The notes: a model not told the origin generated them from the letters alone. Numbered from the stretch's first letter, positions 7,724 to 16,318 are shown. The stretch is DNA of 19,413 bases from Pseudoxanthomonas mexicana (GCF_001556105.1 NZ_LSIF01000057.1:1-19413); one strand, 5' to 3'. Made by a program: numbers and translations.

Positions 7724-8083
7724 ATGTCCGACGTCACTTCCATCCTCTCGCAGATCCGCAGCTACCAGCACCAGGTCGGTACCCGCGCGCTCGAGCCGAT
7801 GCCGAACGCGGGTGCCTTCACCCCGAACCGGGTAGGACTGGAGCAGCCGGGCGTCAAGGCGCCGAGCTTCGGCGACACGCTGCAGAACGCGCTGGAAGGC
7901 GTGAACAACGCCCAGAAGACCTCCGGTGCACTGGCACGGGCCTTCGAACTGGGGGATCCGCGCGCGGACCTGGCGCGGGTGATGGTGGCCGGACAGCAGT
8001 CGCAGGTCGCCTTCCGCGCCACCGTGGAAGTGCGCAACCGCCTGGTGCAGGCCTACCAGGACGTCATGAACATGCCGCTGTAA
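7724..8083 (+). CDS. fliE: Flagellar hook-basal body protein FliE
   Basis: FliE is a small protein exported by the flagellar type III system that joins the MS ring to the rod. The 119-residue protein shows the family pattern: FGDTLQNALEGVNNAQKTSGALARAFELGD in the middle and a conserved C-terminal segment with VMVAGQQSQVAFRATVEVRNRLVQAYQDVMNMPL in outline (about 87-119), whose last helix docks in the MS ring and export gate. There is no signal peptide, as expected for this export route. The length is close to the usual 105-120. It is the first gene after a sigma-54 promoter (7667-7682) and is followed by fliF after 46 bases, where no second promoter was found. Confidence 0.96.
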   Translation: MSDVTSILSQIRSYQHQVGTRALEPMPNAGAFTPNRVGLEQPGVKAPSFGDTLQNALEGVNNAQKTSGALARAFELGDPRADLARVMVAGQQSQVAFRATVEVRNRLVQAYQDVMNMPL

Positions 8084-8129
8084 GCGGCACCGTTACTTCC
8101 CTCCACTTTCCCAGAACCGACCCGTCGCC

Positions 8130-9806
8130 ATGGCCCTCACGCTGTCCAAGGAAGCCCTGAAGGAATCGCTGACCGCCGACAAGGCCGGCGCGGCGCTGAC
8201 CAAGATGCAGGACGCGCGCGTGTTCAAGCAGATGGGCACGCTGCTGCTGATCGCCGGCGCCGTTGCGGTCGGCATGATGGTGTTCTTCTGGTCGCAGAAG
8301 CCGGCCTACACCCCGCTCTACACCGGCCTGGACGCGAAGGCGACCGCCGAAGCCACCGACATGCTGCGCGCCGCGCAGATCCCGTTCCAGCTGGACCAGG
8401 CCTCGGGCGCGATCTCCGTGCCGGAAGAAAACCTGCACGATGCCCGCCTGAAACTGGCCGGCGCCGGCCTGGCGGAAAGCGGCCGCCTCGGCTTCGAGAT
8501 GATGGAGCGCGACCCCGGCTTCGGCGTCAGCCAGTTCGTCGAGAACGCGCGCTACCAGCACGCGCTGGAAACCGAACTGGTCCGCACCATCACCACGCTG
8601 CGCCCGGTCCGCGATGCGCGCGTGCACCTGGCCATTCCCAAGCCCAGCGCCTTCACCCGCCAGCGCGAAGTCGCCAGCGCCTCGGTCGTGCTCGACCTGC
8701 GCTCCGGCGCGATGCTGGAACGCAACCAGGTGGATGCCATCGTGCACCTGGTGTCGTCGTCGATCCCCGACCTGGCCCCCGAACGCGTCACCGTGGTCGA
8801 CCAGAGCGGCCGCATGCTGACCATCAGCGACCCGAACAGCGAGGCCGCGCTCAACGCCGCGCAGTTCGAGCGCGTGCGCAAGCTGGAAACCTCGTTCAAC
8901 GACCGCATCCGCGAACTGCTGGAACCACTGACCGGTCCCGGCCGCGTCAACGCCGAAGTCGCCGTCGACATGGACTTCTCCGTCACCGAGGAAGCGCGCG
9001 AAACCTTCGCCAACGACCCGGCCAAGATCCGCAGCGAGCAGGTCAGTGCGAACACCACCAGCGCCGGCACCGGTCCCGAGGGCGTGCCCGGCGCCACCAG
9101 CAACACGCCGCCCGGCCCGAACGCCGCCGCGGCCGCGCCGAACCCCGCCGCGCCGGTGGAAACCTCCAGCAGCGCGACGCGCAACTTCGAGATGGACCGC
9201 ACGCTGCAGCACACGCGCCAGCCGGCCGGCCGCGTGCGCCGCGTCACCGCCGCCGTGCTGGTCGACCATGTGCCGCGTACCGGCGAGAACGGCAAGGTCG
9301 TCATGACGGCGCTCGATGCCGCCACCCTGACCCGCATCGAAGCCCTGGTGAAGGAAGCCGTCGGCTTCGATACCGCGCGTGGCGATTCGGTGTCGGTGAT
9401 GAACGCCCCGTTCGTGCGCGAAACCGAGGCGCCGGTGGACGTGCCGTTCTGGGAAAGCCCGTGGCTGCACAACCCGATGGTGCGCGACATCGCGCGCTAC
9501 GGCCTGGGCGCCCTGGTGGTCATCGCGCTGCTGTTCGGCGTGCTGCGCCCCGCGATGCGCCAGATCATCCACCCCGGCGCCAGGCACAAGCAGCAGGACG
9601 ATGACGGCATCGACGTCAACGTCATCGACGATGGCGACGACGACAGGGGCGTGGTCGCCACGCTGTCGCACGACCATGCGCCGCCGCTGCGCGCCCTGCC
9701 CTCCGATGCCTACGAAGACCGCCTGCGCCAGGCGCGCGACGCGGTGAAGACCGACTCCAAGCAGGTCGCGCAGGTGGTCAAGGACTGGGTGTCCAGCGAT
9801 GAATAA
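8130..9806 (+). CDS. fliF: Flagellar MS-ring protein FliF
   Basis: FliF forms the MS ring in the inner membrane, the base on which switch, rod and export gate assemble. The 558-residue protein has a first membrane helix at about 36-54 (LLLIAGAVAVGMMVFFW), a periplasmic YscJ/FliF domain (about 56-225, with VSQFVENARYQHALE), a FliF C domain interrupted by a Gly/Ala/Pro-rich linker (about 305-348), a second membrane helix at about 457-473, and a cytoplasmic tail. The last 40 residues (YEDRLRQARDAVKTDSKQVAQVVKDWV) are the FliG-binding motif. Between membrane helix and FliG-binding end lies a strongly acidic stretch (about 488-506, many Asp). The length is normal (540-580). The end overlaps fliG by 8 bases, matching the stoichiometric FliF-FliG partnership. 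Confidence 0.97.
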   Translation: MALTLSKEALKESLTADKAGAALTKMQDARVFKQMGTLLLIAGAVAVGMMVFFWSQKPAYTPLYTGLDAKATAEATDMLRAAQIPFQLDQASGAISVPEENLHDARLKLAGAGLAESGRLGFEMMERDPGFGVSQFVENARYQHALETELVRTITTLRPVRDARVHLAIPKPSAFTRQREVASASVVLDLRSGAMLERNQVDAIVHLVSSSIPDLAPERVTVVDQSGRMLTISDPNSEAALNAAQFERVRKLETSFNDRIRELLEPLTGPGRVNAEVAVDMDFSVTEEARETFANDPAKIRSEQVSANTTSAGTGPEGVPGATSNTPPGPNAAAAAPNPAAPVETSSSATRNFEMDRTLQHTRQPAGRVRRVTAAVLVDHVPRTGENGKVVMTALDAATLTRIEALVKEAVGFDTARGDSVSVMNAPFVRETEAPVDVPFWESPWLHNPMVRDIARYGLGALVVIALLFGVLRPAMRQIIHPGARHKQQDDDGIDVNVIDDGDDDRGVVATLSHDHAPPLRALPSDAYEDRLRQARDAVKTDSKQVAQVVKDWVSSDE

Positions 9807-10809
9807 CGCACCGGAAACCGTCCTGACCGGCGTCCAGCGCGCCGCCGTGCTGCTGCTCTCGCTGGGCGAGGAAGACGCCGCCGAGGTACTCAAGCACATG
9901 AATGCCAAGGAGGTGCAGAAGCTCGGCATCGCCATGGCCACCATCTCCGGCATCAGCCGCGAGCAGGTGATGCAGGTCATGTCCAACTTCGGCGAAGCGC
10001 TGGACAAGCAGACGTCGCTGGGCATGGGCGCCGACGACTACGTGCGCAAGGTGCTGGTGCAGGCGCTGGGCGAAGACAAGGCCGGCAGCCTGATCGACCG
10101 CATCCTGCTGGGCCGCAACACCACCGGCCTGGACACGCTGAAGTGGATGGACCCGCGCGCGATCGCCGACCTGGTGCGCAACGAACACCCGCAGATCATC
10201 GCCATCGTGCTGGCGCATCTCGACAGCGACCAGGCCGCCGACACGCTCAAGTTGCTGGCCGAGCGCACCCGCACCGACGTGCTGCTGCGCATCGCCACAC
10301 TGGACGGCATTCCGCCGAACGCGCTGAACGAGCTCAACGAGATCATGGAGCGCCAGTTCGCCGGCAACCAGAACATGAAGGCCTCGAGCATCGGCGGCAT
10401 CAAGGTCGCGGCGAACATCCTCAACTTCATGGATTCCGGCCAGGACCAGATGATCCTGGGCAGCATCACCCAGGTCGATGCCGACCTGGGCGCGCGCATC
10501 CAGGACCTGATGTTCGTGTTCGACAACCTGGCCGACCTGGGCGACCGCGAACTGCAGGCGCTGCTGCGCGAAGTCCCCAACGACCGCCTGGGCCTGGCGC
10601 TGCGCGGTGCCGACGCCAAGGTGCGCGAAAAGATCACCCGCAACATGTCGCAACGCGCCGCGCAGATCCTGCTGGAAGACATGGAAGCCCGCGGCCCCGT
10701 GCGCCTGTCCGATGTCGAAGGCGCGCAGAAGGAAATCCTCGCGATCGTGCGACGCCTCGCTGACCAGGGCGTCATCGCGCTCACCGCCAGCGCCGAGGAG
10801 ATGGTATGA
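9799..10809 (+). CDS. fliG: Flagellar motor switch protein FliG
   Basis: FliG is the rotor protein that binds FliF and FliM and meets the stator to make torque. The 336-residue product has the three armadillo-like parts of the family: an N-terminal FliF-binding domain (QRAAVLLLSLGEEDAAEVLKHM), a middle domain with the EHPQ motif at 129-132 that contacts FliM, and a C-terminal torque domain. Compared with E. coli FliG, the charged torque-helix positions K264, R281, D288, D289 and R297 are occupied here by R269, R286, E293, D294 and R302, so charge is conserved at all five. It overlaps fliF by 8 bases and fliH by 4 (ATGA at 10806). Confidence 0.97.
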   Translation: MNNAPETVLTGVQRAAVLLLSLGEEDAAEVLKHMNAKEVQKLGIAMATISGISREQVMQVMSNFGEALDKQTSLGMGADDYVRKVLVQALGEDKAGSLIDRILLGRNTTGLDTLKWMDPRAIADLVRNEHPQIIAIVLAHLDSDQAADTLKLLAERTRTDVLLRIATLDGIPPNALNELNEIMERQFAGNQNMKASSIGGIKVAANILNFMDSGQDQMILGSITQVDADLGARIQDLMFVFDNLADLGDRELQALLREVPNDRLGLALRGADAKVREKITRNMSQRAAQILLEDMEARGPVRLSDVEGAQKEILAIVRRLADQGVIALTASAEEMV

Positions 10810-11423
10810 GCACCCCCGCCCCCTTGCGCTGGATGCCCGCGCCGCTCGACGTGATGGTCGGCGACAAGGCGTTCGAGCAGGACGCGCCGCCGCTCGTTCC
10901 ACCGACGATCGAGGACATCCAGGCCATCCAGGACGCCGCCTACCGCGAAGGGCTGGAACGCGGTCTCGCCGAAGGCCATCACGAAGGCTTCTCGCAAGGC
11001 CAGGCCGACGTGCGTCGGCTCGCCGCCCAGATGGAAGGCATCCTCGACAACTTCTCGCGCCCGCTGGACCGGCTGGAGAACGAGGTCGTCGCCGCCCTGT
11101 CGGAGCTCGCCGTGCGCATCGCCGGCGCACTGGTCGGGCGCGCGTACCAGAGCGATCCCATCCTGCTGCAGGAACTGGCCACCTCCGCGCTGGATGCCGT
11201 CGGCGGTTCGCAACGCGAGGTCGAACTGCGCCTGCATCCCGACGATATCGCCGCCCTGACCCCGGTGCTGGCGATGACCGCGCACACCCGGCTTACCGCC
11301 GACACCTCGCTGAGCCGCGGCGACCTGCGCGTGCATGCCGAGAGCGTGCGCATCGACGGCACGCTGGAAGCACGCCTGCGCGGCGCGCTGGACACCGTCC
11401 TCAACCGCGGAGCGCGCGCATGA
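10806..11423 (+). CDS. fliH: Flagellar export apparatus stator FliH
   Basis: FliH dimers hold the export ATPase FliI in an inactive or delivery complex and link it to the C ring and FlhA. The 205-residue protein begins with a short motif around W9 (RWMPAP), corresponding to the N-terminal Trp region that docks FliH in other species. Residues 49-65 carry five glycines spaced every four positions (G49, G53, G57, G61, G65), the GxxxG helix-dimer repeat characteristic of FliH. The C-terminal part (about 85-205) is the FliH/YscL domain that binds FliI. The neighbours fliG and fliI overlap it by 4 bases at each end (ATGA), which couples translation. Confidence 0.93.
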   Translation: MSTPAPLRWMPAPLDVMVGDKAFEQDAPPLVPPTIEDIQAIQDAAYREGLERGLAEGHHEGFSQGQADVRRLAAQMEGILDNFSRPLDRLENEVVAALSELAVRIAGALVGRAYQSDPILLQELATSALDAVGGSQREVELRLHPDDIAALTPVLAMTAHTRLTADTSLSRGDLRVHAESVRIDGTLEARLRGALDTVLNRGARA

Positions 11424-12817
11424 GCGCACAGCCACTGGAATGGCTGACCGCACGCGACCTGCGCCTGTCCGCGCGGCTGTCGCAGATCAATCCCGAACTC
11501 GGCGGCCGCGGCCTGATCCGCGAAGGCATCCTGCGACGCGCCGTCGGGCTCACCCTGGAAGCCATCGGCTGCGAAGCGCCGATGGGCGCGACCTGCAAGG
11601 TCGAGGTGGTCGATGGTGGCTGGGTCGATGCCGAAGTGGTCGGCTTCTCCGGCGAACGTACCTACCTGATGCCCAGCGCGGAACTGCATGGCCTGCTGCC
11701 GAATGCCCGCGTGGTGCCCTCTCGCCGCCGTGGCGGCGTGGAGGTCGGCGAAGGCCTGCTGGGGCGCGTGATCGACAGCGACGGCGTGCCGCTCGACGGC
11801 CGCGGGCCGATCCGCGCCGAAGGTACCGTCAGCCTCGCCGGCATGGCGATCAACCCGTTGTCGCGCGAACCCATCACCCAGCCGCTCGATGTCGGCGTGC
11901 GCGCGATCAATGCCCTGCTGCCGATCGGCCGCGGCCAGCGCGTCGGCCTGTTCGCCGGCTCCGGCGTCGGCAAGTCCACGCTGCTCGGCATGATGACCAA
12001 GTACACCGCCGCCGACGTGATCGTCGTCGGCCTGATCGGCGAACGTGGCCGCGAAGTGCGCGATTTCGTCGAGACCACGCTGGGCCCGGCCGGCCTGGCG
12101 CGCGCCGTCGTCGTCGCCAGCCCCGCCGACCGTCCGCCGCTGGCGCGCCTGCAGGGCGCCTACCGCGCGACCGCCATCGCCGAATGGTTCCGCGACCAGG
12201 GCTTGAACGTCCTGCTGCTGATGGATTCGCTGACCCGCTTCGCCCAGGCACAGCGCGAGATCGGCCTGTCGGTCGGCGAGCCACCGACCACGCGCGGCTA
12301 TCCGCCGTCGGTGTTCGCGCGCCTGCCCGCGCTGGTCGAACGCGCCGGCAACGGCGCGAAGGGACGCGGCTCGATCACCGCGTTCTACACCGTGCTCACC
12401 GAAGGCGACGATCCGCAGGATCCGATCGCCGATGCCGCGCGGGCCATCCTGGATGGCCACATCCTGCTGTCGCGCCGCGTCGCCGACAGCGGCCTGTACC
12501 CGGCGATCGACGTGGAATCGTCGGTTAGCCGCGTGGTCACCGAGATCGCCGACGAAACCTGGCGCGACCGCATCCGCAAACTCAAGCGCCTGCTGTCCGC
12601 CTACACCAGCAACCGCGACCTGATCGCGATCGGCGCCTACCAGCGCGGCAACGATCCGACCGTGGACGAGGCGCTGGAACGCTGGCCGGAAATCGTCGAG
12701 TTCCTGGGCCAGGACGTGGCGCATGCCGCCGACCTGCCCAGCAGCCGCGCCGCCCTGGAAGCCCTGATCCAACGCAACGCCGCCGTCGGCATCCCGCTGC
12801 CGACCGGCCTGCAGTAA
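11420..12817 (+). CDS. fliI: Flagellum-specific export ATPase FliI
   Basis: FliI is the ATPase of the flagellar type III export system, related to the F1-ATPase beta subunit. In the 465-residue protein the Walker A motif AGSGVGKST is at 179-187, the GERGRE motif with the catalytic-type glutamate at 207-212, and the Walker B strand LLLMDS at 265-270; the N-terminal beta-barrel (about 20-95) and C-terminal chaperone-binding part are complete. The segment PPTTRGYPPSVFARLPALVERAGN in outline is typical. The ATG at 11420 overlaps the fliH stop (ATGA) and gives a standard N-terminus; the open frame upstream lies within fliH and has no family similarity. fliJ starts 18 bases downstream. Confidence 0.97.
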   Translation: MSAQPLEWLTARDLRLSARLSQINPELGGRGLIREGILRRAVGLTLEAIGCEAPMGATCKVEVVDGGWVDAEVVGFSGERTYLMPSAELHGLLPNARVVPSRRRGGVEVGEGLLGRVIDSDGVPLDGRGPIRAEGTVSLAGMAINPLSREPITQPLDVGVRAINALLPIGRGQRVGLFAGSGVGKSTLLGMMTKYTAADVIVVGLIGERGREVRDFVETTLGPAGLARAVVVASPADRPPLARLQGAYRATAIAEWFRDQGLNVLLLMDSLTRFAQAQREIGLSVGEPPTTRGYPPSVFARLPALVERAGNGAKGRGSITAFYTVLTEGDDPQDPIADAARAILDGHILLSRRVADSGLYPAIDVESSVSRVVTEIADETWRDRIRKLKRLLSAYTSNRDLIAIGAYQRGNDPTVDEALERWPEIVEFLGQDVAHAADLPSSRAALEALIQRNAAVGIPLPTGLQ

Positions 12818-12835
12818 CGCCAAGGACCCCCCGTC

Positions 12836-13288
12836 ATGATGCAGTCCCGCCGAATCGATCCGCTGCTGCGCCGCGCCCAGGAGCACGAGGATTCCGTTGC
12901 CCGCGACCTGGCCGAGCGGCAGAACACGCTGGTGCAGCACGAGTCGCGACTGGAGGAACTGCGGCAGTACGCCGAGGACTACGCCAACAGCCAGATGGCC
13001 GCGACCAGTCCGGCGCAACTGGCCAACCGGCGCGCGTTCCTCGATCGCATCGACCAGGCGCTCAAGCAGCAGTTGCAGAACGTCGACCGCAGCCGCGCCA
13101 GCGTGGACATCGAACGCGACCGCCTGCTGCTGGCCAGCCGCGACAAGCAGGTGCTGGAACAACTGGCCGCCAGCTACCGCGTGCAGGAAAAACTGATCGT
13201 CGACCGCCGCGACCAGCGCGAAATGGACGACGTCGGCGCACGTCGCGCCCGCCTGGCCGCCACCGCCCGCGAGAACGAGGACGCCTGA
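12836..13288 (+). CDS. fliJ: Flagellar export chaperone/ATPase stalk FliJ
   Basis: FliJ is a coiled-coil protein that sits in the centre of the FliI hexamer like the gamma subunit of F1-ATPase and recycles chaperones. The 150-residue product is almost entirely heptad-like helix, rich in Arg, Gln, Glu and Leu, without signal peptide or membrane segment, matching FliJ in size (about 145-150) and in place directly after fliI. Sequence conservation in this family is low, so the call rests on helical character plus context. Two ATG codons stand in tandem (12836 and 12839); either could start. The last base of its stop is the first base of the fliK start. Confidence 0.9.
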   Translation: MMQSRRIDPLLRRAQEHEDSVARDLAERQNTLVQHESRLEELRQYAEDYANSQMAATSPAQLANRRAFLDRIDQALKQQLQNVDRSRASVDIERDRLLLASRDKQVLEQLAASYRVQEKLIVDRRDQREMDDVGARRARLAATARENEDA

Positions 13289-14508
13289 TGTCACCAGCGA
13301 CGTCCGCGCTGAACTTCGCCATCAAGGCACCGCCCGCGTCGACCGCACCGGGCGGCGGTGCGTACGCAAGCGCGGATGCCGCGCAGAAGCCCGCATTCGA
13401 CGACATGGTCCGTCGCCCCGCGAAGCGCGAGGACGCATCGCGCACGCACGCACGCACGGGCGAAGCGAAAGAGCCCGTGCGGGAACGCCCGGACAAGGCG
13501 GCCGCCGGCAAGCAGGATGAGGCTGCGCGGGCGTCCGCCGAGGACGACACACCCGAAGAGGCGCCGTTGGCTTCCGCCATGCCGCCGGTCCTGACGGAAC
13601 TGGCTCCGCTCCAGGCGACGCTGCCCGCGGATGCCACGGCGATCGTACCGACCGATCCACTCGGCAACCCCTTGCTCGCTGGCGCCCAATCCGCAGCCAC
13701 GCCCATTCCCCCCGATGCCTTGCTGGCTGGCGGTCGCGCCGCGATCCCGGTCCTGCCGCCCGGCGCGCTCGCGATGAGCGTGGCGGTCGATACAGCCGGC
13801 AGCGGCGACCAGGCCGCCAGCGCAGACACGGCGCCCTTGTCGCTGCCGGCTGCGGCCACCACGACCGATACCAAGGCCCCGCTGCAGAACCTGCTGTCCT
13901 TCGCCGCGCACCTGGCGACCGGGCAAGTGGCCGCCGCAGTGCCGGACGCGATCAATCTGGGGCGTGACCTCATCGAGGCATTCCGCAGCGAGGACGGCGA
14001 CGCCACCCTGCCGACCGGCAACCTGCTGGCCGGCGTCGGCGCCTCGAACCAGGCGCTGGGCCTGCCGCGCACCGAAACCGTCAACGCGATGGACGCACCG
14101 AGTGCCGATCTGCGTGGTGGCCATTTCGATGATGACATCGGCGAAGCCGTGCGCTGGATAGCCGACCAGAAGATCGGCTACGCCAACATCAAGGTCACCC
14201 CCAACGACCTCGGCACCGTCGAGATCCGCCTGCGCCTGGACGGTGATCGCGTGCACGCCGACTTCTCCAGCGCCCAGGCCGAGGTGCGCCAGGCACTGGA
14301 AAGCAGCCTGCCGCGCCTGCGCGACATGCTGGGCCAGCATGGCTTCCAGCTCGCCCATGCCGATGTCGGCCAGCAACAGCCACCCCCGTCGCAGGGCGGC
14401 GGGACGCAAAGCGGCGGCGAAGGCAACGGCGAGACCGGCGAACCCTTCGCCGACGCGCCACGCACCGTCCGCATGACCGCACGCGGACTGGTCGACGCGT
14501 ACGCCTGA
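13288..14508 (+). CDS. fliK: Flagellar hook-length control protein FliK
   Basis: FliK measures hook length while being exported and then switches export specificity from hook to filament proteins through FlhB. The 406-residue protein has a long low-complexity N-terminal part rich in Ala, Pro, Asp and Thr (about 1-260), as in other FliK ruler regions, and a compact C-terminal domain (about 285-365) with the family core VTPNDLGTVEIRL at 303-315 followed by a helix (EVRQALESSLPRLRDMLGQHG). A Gly/Gln-rich tail ends the protein. It starts on the fliJ stop (TGATG) and is the last gene of the fliE operon; a 223-base gap with REP elements and a new promoter follows. Confidence 0.92.
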   Translation: MSPATSALNFAIKAPPASTAPGGGAYASADAAQKPAFDDMVRRPAKREDASRTHARTGEAKEPVRERPDKAAAGKQDEAARASAEDDTPEEAPLASAMPPVLTELAPLQATLPADATAIVPTDPLGNPLLAGAQSAATPIPPDALLAGGRAAIPVLPPGALAMSVAVDTAGSGDQAASADTAPLSLPAAATTTDTKAPLQNLLSFAAHLATGQVAAAVPDAINLGRDLIEAFRSEDGDATLPTGNLLAGVGASNQALGLPRTETVNAMDAPSADLRGGHFDDDIGEAVRWIADQKIGYANIKVTPNDLGTVEIRLRLDGDRVHADFSSAQAEVRQALESSLPRLRDMLGQHGFQLAHADVGQQQPPPSQGGGTQSGGEGNGETGEPFADAPRTVRMTARGLVDAYA

Positions 14509-14526
14509 CCGGCCGAACCTGCACGT

Positions 14527-14625
14527 GTGGGAGCGACGTAAGTCGCGAAAGCCCACTGTCGGCGTTGGAACGCCCTCCACGGCCAGGCATCCCGGCTTCG
14601 ATATCGCGACTTACGTCGCTCCCAC
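14527..14625 (+). repeat. Inverted pair of REP elements (BIME-like)
   Basis: A 22-base unit at 14527-14548 (GTGGGAGCGACGTAAGTC plus CGCGA-type end) recurs as an exact reverse complement at 14604-14625. Each unit has a GTGGGA head and an internal hairpin GCGAC-GTAA-GTCGC. The 55 bases between the arms hold a third small hairpin, GGCGTT-GG-AACGCC (14561-14574). This is the form of xanthomonad and pseudomonad REP sequences, which are spread by RAYT transposases and are often placed between operons. The paired unit can fold into a long cruciform or RNA hairpin and may stop or protect the fliK transcript 3' end. Confidence 0.88.
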
Positions 14626-14670
14626 GTCGGCATGTCCCGGGTACTCCCCGTCAAAACCCCGACGGGACTC

Positions 14671-14697
14671 TGGCACCACGACGGCATGCCGCTTGCA
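14671..14697 (+). promoter_or_regulatory. Sigma-54 promoter (two overlapping candidates) for fliL operon
   Basis: The better candidate is CGGCATG-CCGC-TTGCA (14682-14697), with GG at 14683-14684 and GC at 14695-14696 and a perfect -12 box; the start would be near 14708, about 24 bases before fliL. Eleven bases upstream, TGGCACC-ACGA-CGGCA (14671-14686) has a perfect -24 box and correct GG/GC spacing but a poor -12 box. Confidence 0.78.
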
Positions 14698-14731
14698 TCA
14701 CCTGGGCTGACCCCTCAGGAGATCCATCGCC

Positions 14732-15259
14732 GTGGCAGCCGCCGACAAGAACGCAAGCAAGTCCAAGACCGACAAGGGCGACAAGCCCAAGGGCGGCAAG
14801 TCGATGCTGACCATCGGGCTGGTCGCCGTGATTGCGGCCGGCGCTGCCGGCGGCGGCGCCTGGTATTTCACCAGCCATGGCGGCAAGGAAGACAAGGCCG
14901 ACGCGCCCAAAGCCAAGAAGCCCGGCGAAGTGCCCGCGCCGGCACAGTACTTCGCACTGGAGCCGCCCTTCGTCGTCAACCTCGTCGGTGAAACCGGTGG
15001 CGCCCGCTACCTGCAGGTGGAAGTGCAGCTGATGACGCGCGAGCCCGAATCGCTGGCGGCCATCCAGTTGCACGCGCCCGCGATCCGGGCACGCCTGCTG
15101 ATGCTGTTCGCCCAGCAGGATGCCGCCGGCCTGATGACCCGCGAAGGCAAGGAACGCCTGCAGAGCGCCGCCTTGGGCGAGGTGAAGTCGCTGCTCACCG
15201 CCGAGACCGGCAAGCCCGCCGCCGAATCGCTCCTGTTCACCAGCTTCGTGATGCAGTGA
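14732..15259 (+). CDS. fliL: Flagellar basal body-associated protein FliL
   Basis: FliL is a single-pass inner-membrane protein around the stator units that supports torque and motility, especially under load. The 175-residue protein has a lysine-rich cytoplasmic start (residues 1-24), one membrane helix (about 25-47, Ala/Gly-rich), a charged linker of Lys, Asp and Pro, and a periplasmic FliL domain (about 70-175) with YFALEPPFVVNL, RYLQVEVQLMTR and the ending LLFTSFVMQ. The GTG at 14732 was chosen because AGGAGA (14717-14722) precedes it by 9 bases and no suitable ATG lies nearby. It is first in a seven-gene run (fliL to fliR) behind a sigma-54 promoter. Confidence 0.94.
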   Translation: MAAADKNASKSKTDKGDKPKGGKSMLTIGLVAVIAAGAAGGGAWYFTSHGGKEDKADAPKAKKPGEVPAPAQYFALEPPFVVNLVGETGGARYLQVEVQLMTREPESLAAIQLHAPAIRARLLMLFAQQDAAGLMTREGKERLQSAALGEVKSLLTAETGKPAAESLLFTSFVMQ

Positions 15260-15274
15260 CGGAACCCCGCCGCC

Positions 15275-16318
15275 ATGATGACCAGTGACCTGCTGTCGCA
15301 AGACGAGATCGACGCCCTGCTCAACGGTGTCGACACCGGCGCGATCGAAACCGAGGAACCGCCACACGATCCCACCGTGGCGCGGACCTACGATTTCGCC
15401 AGCCAGGACCGCATCGTGCGCGGCCGGCTGCCGACGCTGGAAATGATCAACGAGCGCTTCGTGCGCACGTGGCGGATCGGCCTGTTCAACATGCTGCGGC
15501 GCTCCGCCGACCTGTCCGTGCGCGGCATCGAGACGGTGAAGTTCAGCGACTACCTGCATTCGCTGTACGTGCCCACCAACCTCAATCTGGTCAAGTTCAA
15601 GCCGCTGCGCGGCGTGGGCCTGATCGTGTTCGAACCCAAGCTGGTGTTCACCATGGTGGACAACTTCTTCGGCGGTGATGGCCGCTACCCGGCCAAGATC
15701 GAGGGGCGCGAGTTCACCGCCACCGAGATGCGCGTGATCCAGTTGCTGCTGAAGCAGACCTTCTCCGACCTGGTCGACGCCTGGGCGCCGGTGATGCCGG
15801 TGGAATTCGAATACATCACCAGCGAAGTCAATCCGCACTTCGCCAACATCGTCAGCCCGCGCGAGTACGTGGTCGTCAGCCGCTTCCACGTGGAGCTGGA
15901 CGGCGGCGGCGGCGATCTGCACGTGACCCTGCCCTACTCGATGCTGGAACCCATCCGGGAACTGCTCGACGCCGGCATCCAGTCCGACCGCGTGCACGAC
16001 GACGACAGCTTCCGCGTGACCATGCACGAGCAGCTGCGCACGGCGGAAGTGACCGTCTCCAGCGTGCTGGCGGAGAAGCGCATCAACCTGCGCGAACTGA
16101 CCCGCCTGAAGGTCGGCGACATCCTGCCGATCGACGTGCCGAAATCGGTGCCGGTGTGTGTCGAACAGGTGCCGGTATTCACCGGCGAGTTCGGCATTTC
16201 CAACGGCCAGAACGCGGTGAAGATCACCGCCCATCATCCTCCCGGCGGACGCCACCAGCCCTCCGCCATCGCCCGCCAGACCCTTGCACCCGTCGCCTTC
16301 CAGGACGCCACGCCATGA
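15275..16318 (+). CDS. fliM: Flagellar motor switch protein FliM
   Basis: FliM forms the middle of the C ring, binds phospho-CheY and passes the switch signal to FliG. The 347-residue product has the N-terminal CheY-P binding peptide LLSQDEIDALLNG (6-18), the central domain with the GGDGR motif at 133-137 that contacts FliG, and a C-terminal SpoA domain (about 255-325) shared with FliN. Tandem ATG codons occur at 15275 and 15278; the second would give MTSDLLSQDEID, the usual beginning in relatives, so the true start may be 15278. Its last codons overlap the fliN start (ATGA at 16315-16318), consistent with assembly of FliM and FliN together. Confidence 0.96.
   Translation: MMTSDLLSQDEIDALLNGVDTGAIETEEPPHDPTVARTYDFASQDRIVRGRLPTLEMINERFVRTWRIGLFNMLRRSADLSVRGIETVKFSDYLHSLYVPTNLNLVKFKPLRGVGLIVFEPKLVFTMVDNFFGGDGRYPAKIEGREFTATEMRVIQLLLKQTFSDLVDAWAPVMPVEFEYITSEVNPHFANIVSPREYVVVSRFHVELDGGGGDLHVTLPYSMLEPIRELLDAGIQSDRVHDDDSFRVTMHEQLRTAEVTVSSVLAEKRINLRELTRLKVGDILPIDVPKSVPVCVEQVPVFTGEFGISNGQNAVKITAHHPPGGRHQPSAIARQTLAPVAFQDATP

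Noticed and set aside
8064..10025. Long minus-strand open frame (653 codons) opposite fliF
   Set aside because: It lies opposite a complete fliF, with antisense-type composition and no own ribosome binding site or domain.
10979..13294. Long minus-strand open frame (771 codons) opposite fliH, fliI and fliJ
   Set aside because: It is a shadow of strongly conserved plus-strand genes; the translation has biased composition and no recognisable motif.
14647..14666. CCCGTC/GACGGG inverted repeat before the fliL promoter as a fliK terminator
   Set aside because: It has a 6-bp stem without a following T tract; the REP pair upstream is the likelier 3' boundary.
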